7,426 nt of DNA from SZUA-186 sp039714155. GTDB lineage: Bacteria > Pseudomonadota > Gammaproteobacteria > UBA9214. Position numbers and translations under genes: made by a program. The stretch is from NCBI GenBank assembly GCA_039714155.1, contig JBDLJX010000118.1, positions 1 through 7,426 of the forward strand, in the 5' to 3' direction. This document shows positions 1-6,933 of this stretch, in pieces. The notes beneath the pieces are model-generated. The model was not told the origin of the DNA. It did no database searches and saw nothing but the letters and a program-made list of their open reading frames with translations. How positions within the stretch are numbered: the stretch's first letter is position 1; each line of letters opens with the position of its first letter.

Positions 1-25
1 AGTTGATAGGTATTGCGTGTAAACG

Positions 26-59
26 AACGGCATGGTGCGCAAACGCCATGCCGTTTTTT
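26..59 (+). terminator. Intrinsic terminator of a gene left of the window
   Basis: Arms AACGGCATGG (26-35) and CCATGCCGTT (46-55) are perfectly complementary. Two more pairs inside (T36-G45 wobble, G37-C44) leave a 6-base loop. Six T follow at 54-59. This is a textbook Rho-independent terminator for + strand transcription, so a + strand gene should end just left of the window. Read on the minus strand the hairpin is followed by a weaker T-containing stretch, so it could also stop transcripts leaving the minus-strand operon. Confidence 0.88.
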
Positions 60-371
60 ACGTCTTAAGCAGTGTCATTGTCTCTTGCCTGGGCCTGCAT
101 GTATATCTATATCTCCTGGCCTGCCTTTGTGCGCATCCGGCACCGCGTAAAAAAGCGGAGAAGATGAATGTCATGGTAAATATGTTTAGAACAGGGTATT
201 CCATGTCTCCAGGCCTGGATCCGGTAAAGCTGCTGTTATCTGGGAATCGTCCCACTTGCGGGGTGCACGGCTGGATGACCGGTCAAAAGCGGCGCCGCTG
301 CTTGTGGGCAAGTCTGCCGTCCGGGTTGCTTTATGGATACCATCCGTGCGGTTAGCCGCTATCAGCTGACA
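60..371. other. Intergenic stretch with no supported gene
   Basis: I see no gene here. A + frame from 32 to 355 (107 codons) starts inside the terminator hairpin, and a minus frame from 255 to 58 (65 codons) resembles nothing I know; neither has a clear ribosome binding site. No tRNA-like fold was found. The stretch contains short perfect palindromes, TCCAGGCCTGGA at 208-219 and AGCGGCGCCGCT at 288-299, with no assignable role. It separates the convergent ends of an off-window + strand gene and the minus-strand operon. Confidence 0.6.
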
Positions 372-407
372 GGGCTCCAGCGGTTGCCAAACCGGTTCCC
401 GGAGCCC
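372..407 (-). terminator. Possible hairpin terminator after the ankyrin gene
   Basis: GGGCTCC (372-378) pairs with GGAGCCC (401-407), and an inner CGGTT (381-385) pairs with AACCG (390-394) around a 4-base loop. The hairpin lies 45 bases beyond the stop codon of the minus-strand ankyrin gene, where an operon end is expected. No T tract follows it on the minus strand, so it is not a canonical intrinsic terminator. It may be a 3' end stabilising hairpin or simply chance. Confidence 0.3.
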
Positions 408-451
408 GCTTGTGCCACCCGTGCCGCTACATGAGGGGGAACGAATTGCTG

Positions 452-2836
452 CTACGGTGTCCGCAGTAAATTTACGATTACCCGGTTGCCGGTTGCCATG
501 TCCATTGCGGTTTTGCCGTTATGGTTGGCACGATCCCTGTCTGCGCCGGCAGCGAGCAGTACCTGCACGGTCCCGCTGTGTTTGCCGGCAGCGGCATTCA
601 TCAGCGGGGTCATGCCCGATACTTCGGGCGTATTGATTTTGGCGCCAGCCGCCAGCAGTTTTTCGACGATGGCTGTGTGTCCCCCGCTTGCGGCCAGTGA
701 TAATGCCGTTCGTCTTGCCGGGTCACTGGCCGCATTTACGTTTGCACCAGCCGCCAGCAGTTGAGCAACCGTCGCCTCATTGCCGATATCTGCTGCAAGC
801 ATAAGCGCGGTGAAGCCGTTCCGGTTGCCGGCATTCGGATCTGCATCCTTTTCAAGGAGTGCAGTCACGGTGTCCGGATTTTGCAGTCTGGCAGCTTCGA
901 GCAACAGGGTCGTGCCATGCGCGTTCAGCGGTTTGTTGACGTCTGTGGTGCCCAGCAATTGTTCGGCGATGCCTGCATATCCAAGTCGAACAGCATGGTG
1001 CAGCGGCGTGATGTCGCTTTTGTCCGGTGTGCTTGTGTCAACGCTCAGTTCGATGCCATAGCGCGCGACTTCAGGGTTGCCGGTGTGCATGGCGATGACA
1101 AGCAGGGTATCGCCGTCATTATTTATCCGGGTGATATCCGAGCCGGCTGCCACCAGCCGTCGTACTACAGGCAGGCTGCCACCGGCTGCAGCCGCAAGCA
1201 GCGGCGTGTTGCCCTTGAGATCTGCAACGTCAATAGCTGCACCCTTCGAGAGCAGCAGGGCCACTGCAGTATCGTGCTGTTTGCGCGCTGCGAAATGCAA
1301 AGCGGTATTCCCCTTTTTGTTGACTGCCTTTATGTCAGCACCCTGTGCCAGCAACAGTTCAATTGCTGCGGCATTTCCTGCGTTTGCCGCCATGTGCAGT
1401 GCTGTCTCCCCCTGTTCCGTGGCAGCCCTGATATCAATATCGCGTCTCAGCAGGTCATCGAGCAGGGCCGGCTCATCAACGGACACGGCATACATCAATG
1501 CTGTCTTCCCGCGTTTTTCCGGCACTGACGGGTCCGCTCCTGCAGCCAGTAAGCTGGAGGCAATGTCGATTTTGCCCAGATAGAGCGCGCGCACCAGCGC
1601 TGTGGTTTCAAAGCTGTTGCGGTGATCGAGGTCGACGCCCTGTTCGATAAGGAAGCTGGCAACATCGGCATGACCCCTTTCAACGGCATAATGCAGGCAA
1701 TTGCGCCCTGTCATGTCAGCAGCATCCAGGTTGATCTTGTATCCGGCCAGCAGCTTTATGACATCGAGGTGCCCCTCGATGCAGGCCTGCAGTACAGGTG
1801 CCGCGCCTTCGTCGCTGCTTGTGCCGATGTCAGCGCCGGCCTCTATCAGCTTCCTGACCATTTCTGTATGCCCCGACCGGACTGCGTTCGACAGGGCTGT
1901 GTAGCCATTGCTGCTGTCTGCCGCATTGATATCGACACCTTTCCCGATCAGGTCATCGGCAATGGCTGTCAGGTTGTGATGCGCTGCCAGCATTAACGGG
2001 GTAACACCGGCCAGGCGGTTTTCCCCGGGGTTGGCGCCCCGGTCCAGCAGTAACCGGGCAGTCTCCGGGTGGGGCGTCTTCAAGGCGGCATTGATCGCGG
2101 ACATTGCCTGGAAATCAGCAGCATTGATATCGGCACCCCCGTCCAGCAGTGCCTCTACTACCGTGGTGTGCCCCTGGCCGGCAGCAATAACCAGTGGTAT
2201 GCCGGCAGGTGTTTTGCCGTTAGCCTGTAGCGGCTCGGTGATTGCGCCGGCAGCGAGCAGTAGCCTGACGATCTCCACATCCCCCGTCTCGGTGGCCTTG
2301 GAGAGTGGTGTGCTTGACGTGAGAAACAGGACGTTTGGGCTGGCGCCGCGTTCGAGCAGCAGCCGTGTGGTTGCTGTCTGCCCCCTGCCACTGGCATAGG
2401 TCAGTGCCGTCAGGCCGGAAGGATCGGTATCATCGATCGCGGCGCCGGCATTTAGCAGGATTTCGGCAATGTCCGTTTGACCCGCGTAGGCGGCAAACAT
2501 AAGAGCCGTACCATTTTCCGGCGTCAGTGCATGAACATCGGCACCCCGGGCCAGCAGGAATTTAACGGCTTGTGCATGGCCGCTTTCGGCGGCCAGCATC
2601 AGTGGTGTTTTTCCATCGGTGCTGCGCAGTTCCACAGACACGCCGCGGTCGAGAAATTTTTCCAGTTTTCCGGTATCACCCGCGCTCGCCGCCATGGGGA
2701 GTTCTGCTTCTGCCTGCATTCGCAGCAGGGCCGGGTCGACCGGAGCAGAAGGACCTGTATCCTGGTCTTCGCTGCAGCCGCTCATGAGGGTCAGGATACA
2801 AAGTAGCGTTATGATGAACGGTGTAAAGTGCTTCAC
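452..2836 (-). CDS. Ankyrin-repeat lipoprotein, about 22 repeats
   Basis: A 794-residue protein. Residues 1-21 form a lipoprotein signal: a short basic start, a hydrophobic core and a lipobox L-M-S-G-C with Cys21 as the lipidation site. Ser at +2 favours outer-membrane sorting under the Lol rule. After a short linker (22-43), essentially the whole chain is about 22 ankyrin repeats of roughly 33 residues, with the usual G-x-T-x-L-x-x-A-A, G-H and L-L-x-x-G-A-D landmarks. A few repeats are degenerate, and repeat 5 has a small insertion. Ankyrin stacks bind proteins; the partner cannot be told from sequence and no enzymatic domain is present. The start is GTG at 2836: an in-frame TAA lies two codons upstream, and AGGAG inside the previous gene's last codons is the likely ribosome binding site, 11 bases away. 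The 8-base gap to the upstream gene implies co-transcription and probably translational coupling. The family call is firm; the role is unknown. Confidence 0.93.
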   Translation of the reverse strand: MKHFTPFIITLLCILTLMSGCSEDQDTGPSAPVDPALLRMQAEAELPMAASAGDTGKLEKFLDRGVSVELRSTDGKTPLMLAAESGHAQAVKFLLARGADVHALTPENGTALMFAAYAGQTDIAEILLNAGAAIDDTDPSGLTALTYASGRGQTATTRLLLERGASPNVLFLTSSTPLSKATETGDVEIVRLLLAAGAITEPLQANGKTPAGIPLVIAAGQGHTTVVEALLDGGADINAADFQAMSAINAALKTPHPETARLLLDRGANPGENRLAGVTPLMLAAHHNLTAIADDLIGKGVDINAADSSNGYTALSNAVRSGHTEMVRKLIEAGADIGTSSDEGAAPVLQACIEGHLDVIKLLAGYKINLDAADMTGRNCLHYAVERGHADVASFLIEQGVDLDHRNSFETTALVRALYLGKIDIASSLLAAGADPSVPEKRGKTALMYAVSVDEPALLDDLLRRDIDIRAATEQGETALHMAANAGNAAAIELLLAQGADIKAVNKKGNTALHFAARKQHDTAVALLLSKGAAIDVADLKGNTPLLAAAAGGSLPVVRRLVAAGSDITRINNDGDTLLVIAMHTGNPEVARYGIELSVDTSTPDKSDITPLHHAVRLGYAGIAEQLLGTTDVNKPLNAHGTTLLLEAARLQNPDTVTALLEKDADPNAGNRNGFTALMLAADIGNEATVAQLLAAGANVNAASDPARRTALSLAASGGHTAIVEKLLAAGAKINTPEVSGMTPLMNAAAGKHSGTVQVLLAAGADRDRANHNGKTAMDMATGNRVIVNLLRTP

Positions 2837-2844
2837 GTTTTATT

Positions 2845-5415
2845 CTACTCCTGGTCTTGTTTTCCGGTGCTGCGTGTCTTCGACATCAGCTGTTTGTATT
2901 CAAGTTCTGCCCGTCTTGCAGCCTGTGTATTGCGATCCTGCCGGTAAATGCGTTGACTGTGGAGCTGGTTTCCGGCCTGCACCAGCACGGGGGCGTCCGG
3001 GCCGCTGTTCTTGAGGTAGGGGTCCTGCTCCGGTGGCGTGACACGTAACATCAGCTTGTAAAAGCTTGCCAGCGATTCACCCCGAAACCACTGGTCCTTG
3101 CCCGCTTTCGTGCGGGCCTGGGAAACAGGCGCACTGTATTCTATGAACGGTCGGTCGTCGGTATTAAACGGACTGTCCGCAAACAGGCCTGCGGCACGTG
3201 ACAGGTTGCCACCATAATGCATCAGGACCTGTCCGGCCGTTGCCGGTACGGCCGCATTCCCGATAGCCGCAGAGGCGTGATCGGCGGGTACGTCCCGTTT
3301 GATTGCTGACAAACGCGTGCGCATTCCCTGTAGATCGAGTGGTCCGGTATCTTTATGTCCTGCGAGCAGCATGATGGGTACCCTGCCATGAAACTTGCTG
3401 CGCCAAACTGTTACCTGCGGGAATACTTCGAGCATGGTGCGCGCAATGGAGTCGAATTCCCTGCGGGTGAGCTGGAAGAGGGGCAGCCATTGTGCGTATA
3501 TTCCTTTCGGCCCTAGATGTTTGCGCGCGGCTGTATAGTGCTCTTTACTGTACAGTGTGCCGGCTCCTGCTTTCCAGGGCACAAACAGGTCTGCAATTAT
3601 GAGATCAAAGATCTCAGCCGTGCCGTGCAGGTAGTTGCGGCCATCCTCGGCGATGACCTCGGCGCGGGGGTCCTCGTACAGGCCATGCAGCCACTCGCCA
3701 AAGTGTTCGCGAGTAGCGCGTACAACGTCAGGCAGTATCTCGGTAACCACAATGCGTTCCACGCCCGGATGCTGCAGAGCAGCTCCGGCCGTAATACCGG
3801 TACCCATGCCCAGATAGAACACCGATGTTGCTTCCGGGTGGATCAGCAGCGGCAGGTGTGACTGGCGTTCCTCATTCTTGTGGTCGCCGGAACCACCTAT
3901 ACCGTAGTAGTTGTTGACCTTGATGCGCAGGGAATCATTGCGGGTAACGACCGCGACGGATGCGCCACTGCCTTCATACATCTCGACCAGGAATTCCTTC
4001 TTCTTGTCCGGGTCCAGGGTCACTAACGGCAAACTGGTAGCTTCCAGTACGGTCGCCAGCAGTACCAGACAACCGGCCAGTGCGCCAGTCCAGGCAAGTC
4101 TGTAGACAGGCAGGCGCAATGTCAGAACAAGAGCCAGTAACAGGTAGAGCCCGGCCATTAACTGCAGGCTGTGCCACAGGCCGAATATTTCAAGCAGGAC
4201 AAAGCCGGCAGACAGCGAACCGAGCACGGCGCCTAAGGTATTGACTGCGGCCAGATCACCGACAGTCTGCCCCACCGTTTGCTTCATGCTTTCGGAAATT
4301 TTCAGGAGGTAGGGGAAAACCGCACCAAGCAGTATGCCGGCCGGCAGGATCACCACAGCCGTGTGGACAAATACCCGGACAACATAGGCAAGCCATCCGG
4401 TATCGACCATTGAATGTTGGAGGCCGTTGGTGATGCTGTTGAACAGCAGTGGCGAAGCGCCGGCCAGCAGGCCCCCGCACAGCATCAGCGTGATCAGTGT
4501 CTGCAATTGTGGCAAGCGCCTGCCGGCGAGTGCGCGTGCCACTGCCGCTCCGATGGCCAGTGCCAGCAGGAAGATAACCAGGATGGCCGAAAAGGTATAC
4601 ACCGAGTTTTGCATAACCTGGGCAAACATGCGTGTCCACAGAACTTCCAGCCCCAGGGTAATGAAGCCGGAGAGTAGGGCCAGCATACGAATTTGCCAGG
4701 ACTGAAGCTGGCTGTATGTAGCGGAGTCGCTGACAGTTGGCGGCTGACGGTCGCACCTCGGAAGACGTTGTGCCAACAGCCAGGCGAATACGGCAACACT
4801 TGCAGTGATTGCCAGCGCGACCAGGTAGGCATTGGTAAACCCCAGCCAGCGTGGCAGGAAAAATCCGGCAGCGAGTGCCCCGAACGCCGCCCCCGTGGTG
4901 TTGATGGCGTACAGCACCGAGGCAGTGGTTCCTAGCCGGTCATGCTGCCGCACCAGGAACTGGCTCATGACCGGCAGCGTACCCCCCATGAAAAACGCCG
5001 GTGGCAGCAGAATGCCAAGGGCCAGCAGGAACTTGGTAGTGACAAACAGACCGGCATGTATGTGCAGCCCGTCAAACAGGGTGCCGTATGTCGCGTGGTA
5101 CAGGTCCAGCAGCACGAAATAAAGCAGGGCGCTGACAGTGACTCCTGCCTCCAGCAGAGCGTACAGTCCCAACGGGTTGGCGCTGCGTTTCGAGATGCGA
5201 CCGAAGGCCAGGCCACCACTTGCCATACCAAGAAAGAAGGCCGCCAGTGTGGTTGCGGCAGCCTGTGCAGTATTACCGAACAGCAGGCCGAGTTCCTTCA
5301 TCCACAGGACTTCATATACCAGGCCGGCAAACCCGGAGGTGAAGAACAGCATGAACACTGCAGTGCGCTGCAGGGTGGTCAGTCCCTGTGAGTATGCCGG
5401 TGGGGAAGCGGTCAT
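2845..5415 (-). CDS. Fused MFS/spermidine synthase-like membrane protein
   Basis: An 856-residue protein of the 'fused MFS/spermidine synthase' type. Residues 15-460 are hydrophobic, with about a dozen membrane segments in two similar halves. S-G-F...E-V-L-W occurs at 27-38 and 249-260, and N-T-x-G-A...A-G-F near 172-185 and 392-405. Residues about 470-690 form a cytosolic-type Rossmann methyltransferase fold of the polyamine synthase family: glycine loop GMGTG (536-540), acidic Glu559, DGR (591-593) and IIADLF with Asp609. The C-terminal NTDDRPFIEY (752-760 region) is also typical. The usual second acidic residue of the spermidine synthase active-site loop (D-x-x-D-P) is not evident, so true polyamine synthesis is doubtful. 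I chose ATG at 5415, 13 bases after the gspC stop. An in-frame ATG at 5499, preceded by GGGGGAG only 3 bases away, would add 28 residues overlapping gspC; 5604 is also open. The ribosome binding site for 5415 is weak. Substrate unknown. Confidence 0.85.
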   Translation of the reverse strand: MTASPPAYSQGLTTLQRTAVFMLFFTSGFAGLVYEVLWMKELGLLFGNTAQAAATTLAAFFLGMASGGLAFGRISKRSANPLGLYALLEAGVTVSALLYFVLLDLYHATYGTLFDGLHIHAGLFVTTKFLLALGILLPPAFFMGGTLPVMSQFLVRQHDRLGTTASVLYAINTTGAAFGALAAGFFLPRWLGFTNAYLVALAITASVAVFAWLLAQRLPRCDRQPPTVSDSATYSQLQSWQIRMLALLSGFITLGLEVLWTRMFAQVMQNSVYTFSAILVIFLLALAIGAAVARALAGRRLPQLQTLITLMLCGGLLAGASPLLFNSITNGLQHSMVDTGWLAYVVRVFVHTAVVILPAGILLGAVFPYLLKISESMKQTVGQTVGDLAAVNTLGAVLGSLSAGFVLLEIFGLWHSLQLMAGLYLLLALVLTLRLPVYRLAWTGALAGCLVLLATVLEATSLPLVTLDPDKKKEFLVEMYEGSGASVAVVTRNDSLRIKVNNYYGIGGSGDHKNEERQSHLPLLIHPEATSVFYLGMGTGITAGAALQHPGVERIVVTEILPDVVRATREHFGEWLHGLYEDPRAEVIAEDGRNYLHGTAEIFDLIIADLFVPWKAGAGTLYSKEHYTAARKHLGPKGIYAQWLPLFQLTRREFDSIARTMLEVFPQVTVWRSKFHGRVPIMLLAGHKDTGPLDLQGMRTRLSAIKRDVPADHASAAIGNAAVPATAGQVLMHYGGNLSRAAGLFADSPFNTDDRPFIEYSAPVSQARTKAGKDQWFRGESLASFYKLMLRVTPPEQDPYLKNSGPDAPVLVQAGNQLHSQRIYRQDRNTQAARRAELEYKQLMSKTRSTGKQDQE

Positions 5416-5428
5416 TGATGGTCCGGCT

Positions 5429-6403
5429 TCATGGTGCGGTTTTCGATGCTTCGCCTGTCGCTTGCCTTGCAGGTGTTGCCCCGCTACCTGCGTTGGCATC
5501 GTCTCCCCCGGTCTTTTCCGCTGTCTGTTCAAGATCGGAAAATTCGAAATGGAAAAACATGGGTACACCCTTGCGGTCGATCTCGACGTCCACCTCGGTG
5601 GCATGCTTCAGTTCGGTGAGGGACTGTGTAGCCTCGATGCTTTCTGCAAAGCGTTTGCCGTTAACGGCAGTGATCAGGTCGCCATCCCGGACGCCGAGCA
5701 CTTCCAGCATGTCTGCACCTTCCTCGCCAAGGGGCTTGATCGTGAATCCGACAAACCCTCCATTCCTGAATGTTGTGTCAAATCCGAACATCTTGATCAG
5801 TTCCATGCCGTCCCGATTGATCAACTTCTGGCGGAAATCACTGACGATCCGTTTGGCTTCCCGCTTGCGCTCGCGTTCCATAATGAGGTCGGAGGCCATG
5901 AACTCGACTGGCAGGCGCAGTGTTTCGTAGCGGCCATCACGCAGCAGGATGACACGGTTGACATGGATCTCATCCAGTTTGGCGAGGCCAAACACGCTGT
6001 CTCTGACCTTGAAATGTCGTTCTTCCCCGGCAGGCTTCTGGATGATGGCGTAACCGTCAAGATGATCATCGGTGGCAACGATACCTTTCAATGACAGCTT
6101 CAGGCTGGTTTCCGGCGCATTCGGCATGCGCCTCATACCGGTTTTTTTCTGTTCGTCCGCAATGCCCGGCAGGTGCCAGTCAGTCATCTGGTCTGCGGTG
6201 ATTTTTGCCCCTGTTGCTGTTGTCGGCGGGGCTGGAGTTGTTTTATCTTCGGTTTCCGGGACAGGCTGGAAATACTGCCAGGCTGCACCCGCAACCAGCC
6301 ACACCAGCCACAGCACCAGCAGTGCGTTGATCAGTCGAATCAGCCGACTACTTATTAGCGGTTTTTGCAGGTGCACGTCCGTATTCATTTCCGAGGGTGA
6401 CAT
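5429..6403 (-). CDS. gspC: Type II secretion system protein GspC
   Basis: A 324-residue protein with the GspC layout. A short cytoplasmic N-terminus is followed by one membrane segment (about 22-42) and a Pro/Thr-rich periplasmic linker. The homology region lies at about 100-166 (S-L-K-G-I-V-A..., a charged turn, then V-I-L-L-R-D-G-R-Y-E-T-L-R-L). A charged helical stretch and a PDZ-like domain follow (about 215-290, with G-V-R-D-G-D-L-I-T-A-V-N-G). The tail is Ala/Thr/Gly-rich. GspC links the inner-membrane platform to the GspD secretin, its homology region contacting GspD, and the PDZ domain takes part in substrate recruitment (family knowledge). It is the first gene of the operon, and no gspD or other gsp gene is adjacent, which is unusual though split gsp loci exist. 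The start at 6403 has no good Shine-Dalgarno; ATG at 6388 (residue 6) is an alternative. Confidence 0.9.
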   Translation of the reverse strand: MSPSEMNTDVHLQKPLISSRLIRLINALLVLWLVWLVAGAAWQYFQPVPETEDKTTPAPPTTATGAKITADQMTDWHLPGIADEQKKTGMRRMPNAPETSLKLSLKGIVATDDHLDGYAIIQKPAGEERHFKVRDSVFGLAKLDEIHVNRVILLRDGRYETLRLPVEFMASDLIMERERKREAKRIVSDFRQKLINRDGMELIKMFGFDTTFRNGGFVGFTIKPLGEEGADMLEVLGVRDGDLITAVNGKRFAESIEATQSLTELKHATEVDVEIDRKGVPMFFHFEFSDLEQTAEKTGGDDANAGSGATPARQATGEASKTAP

Positions 6404-6410
6404 GATTATT

Positions 6411-6437
6411 GGCTTGCAAGCCGGGCTTGTTTTTTTT
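6411..6437. repeat. Self-complementary triplet of 6-mers by the gspC start
   Basis: GGCTTG (6411-6416), CAAGCC (6417-6422) and GGCTTG (6424-6429) lie in a row, then eight T (6430-6437). On the + strand CAAGC-CGG-GCTTG plus T8 looks like a short terminator pointing away from gspC. On the minus strand the same bases are in the gspC leader, directly before the ATG, where the middle element can pair with only one of its two neighbours at a time. No regulator is known to me for it. Confidence 0.4.
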
Positions 6438-6477
6438 CGGTCACCGTTCCGGTACCGATGGTTGCCCGTGTTGTTCT

Positions 6478-6496
6478 TTAATTTATTATCATTTTC
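6478..6496 (-). promoter_or_regulatory. Weak Fur-box-like site in the gspC leader
   Basis: The minus-strand 19-mer running 6496 to 6478 matches the classical Fur consensus GATAATGATAATCATTATC at 13 of 19 positions by my count, with ATGATAAT intact in the middle. It sits just downstream of the probable gspC start point. In AT-rich DNA such matches arise by chance, so this is only a hint. Confidence 0.2.
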
Positions 6497-6518
6497 AGTT
6501 GCTTATTATAAGCAACTG
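6496..6518. promoter_or_regulatory. Perfect dyad, probable operator
   Basis: CAGTTGCTTAT (6496-6506) and ATAAGCAACTG (6508-6518) are perfect 11-base inverted arms around a single central T. The -10 hexamer of the gspC promoter lies inside it, the position where a bound repressor would block polymerase. The symmetry fits a dimeric DNA-binding protein; which one cannot be told. As RNA only a small hairpin would form and no T tract follows, so a DNA site is more likely than a terminator. Confidence 0.55.
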
Positions 6519-6533
6519 TACAGGGGCTGCACA
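6505..6533 (-). promoter_or_regulatory. Probable sigma70 promoter of the gspC operon
   Basis: On the minus strand a perfect TATAAT -10 lies at 6510-6505, and TGTGCA, a 3 of 6 match to the -35 consensus, at 6533-6528, with a 17-base spacer. Transcription would begin near 6498 and give a leader of about 95 bases before the gspC ATG. The poor -35 suggests activator dependence or a weak promoter. The -10 is embedded in a perfect dyad. Confidence 0.5.
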
Positions 6534-6613
6534 GGTTTCCCGGTCAGAGTCGGTGGCCCTGCCACAATTACATGACAACATGACAGGAGCAGACCTCTTT
6601 GTGTAGGCGGGGT

Positions 6614-6627
6614 TTACACGCGTGTAA
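6614..6627. promoter_or_regulatory. 14-base perfect palindrome TTACACGCGTGTAA
   Basis: TTACACGCGTGTAA is a perfect palindrome about 115-130 bases upstream of the predicted gspC start point. It fits the generic T-N11-A pattern of LysR-family sites, and a LysR gene is divergently transcribed from the same intergenic region. It is followed at once by an AT-rich inverted repeat, AATAAT (6626-6631) and ATTATT (6638-6643) around six A. Assignment to the neighbouring LysR protein is inference. Confidence 0.35.
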
Positions 6628-6643
6628 TAATAAAAAAATTATT

Positions 6644-6921
6644 TTACAAGTGGTTAGTGAGTATTCGCGGTTATTTGCCGTTCCCGTGCTGACTGCCCCG
6701 GCAACTCCTCACCGTCTCCCGCGAGGCATTGTTCGTAACTATAAGAATCTAGAGATAAAAAATATTTTATCTAAAGCGGGAAATTTGTTGATTCGGAAAA
6801 TCTTACATCAGACCGTCCGTTGCCTTGTAAAAGCTGAAATCTATCCGCAACACACATGCAAGCATTTAGTTTTGTTAGTAAAAAAAATCATTAGCATGAA
6901 AATTGCCTTTATGGCCGGGAC
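6644..6921. other. AT-rich intergenic stretch with no supported gene
   Basis: No convincing gene. A + frame open from 6599 to 6985 (128 codons) has a composition like translated noncoding DNA, no ribosome binding site and no recognisable motif. Its last 29 codons, from an ATG at 6896, are hydrophobic but equally unsupported. The stretch contains an inverted repeat AGATAAAA (6753-6760) and TTTTATCT (6765-6772) around AATA. The base composition is visibly richer in A+T than the flanking genes. Confidence 0.55.
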
Positions 6922-6933
6922 GATAATTTGTGG

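Noticed and set aside
32..355. Open + strand frame of 107 codons at the left edge
   Set aside because: Its start codon lies inside the stem of the terminator at 26-59, it has no ribosome binding site, and the protein resembles no family I know.
761..1528. Long + strand frame opposite the ankyrin gene (255 codons), with others at 1077-1583 and 1622-1996
   Set aside because: They are antisense to a clear repeat protein. The periodic GC-rich codons of the ankyrin repeats keep several opposite frames open.
5416..5604. N-terminal extension of the membrane protein to ATG 5604 or 5499
   Set aside because: The extra residues are a shifted-frame reading of the gspC 3' end, Arg/His/Gln-rich and unlike the family's N-terminus. 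ATG 5415 directly precedes the first membrane segment. The 5499 start remains a minor possibility because of its purine-rich upstream sequence.
5138..6094. Long + strand frame (318 codons) spanning the gspC/membrane protein junction
   Set aside because: It is antisense to two well-supported genes, and its product has no recognisable domain.
6516..6534. LexA-like CTGT...ACAG pair
   Set aside because: The half-sites are separated by 11 bases instead of the 8 required in an SOS box.
6903..6927. TTGCCT as a -35 for the GATAAT element
   Set aside because: The spacer would be only 13 bases, too short for sigma70, so the small RNA promoter is left with no convincing -35.
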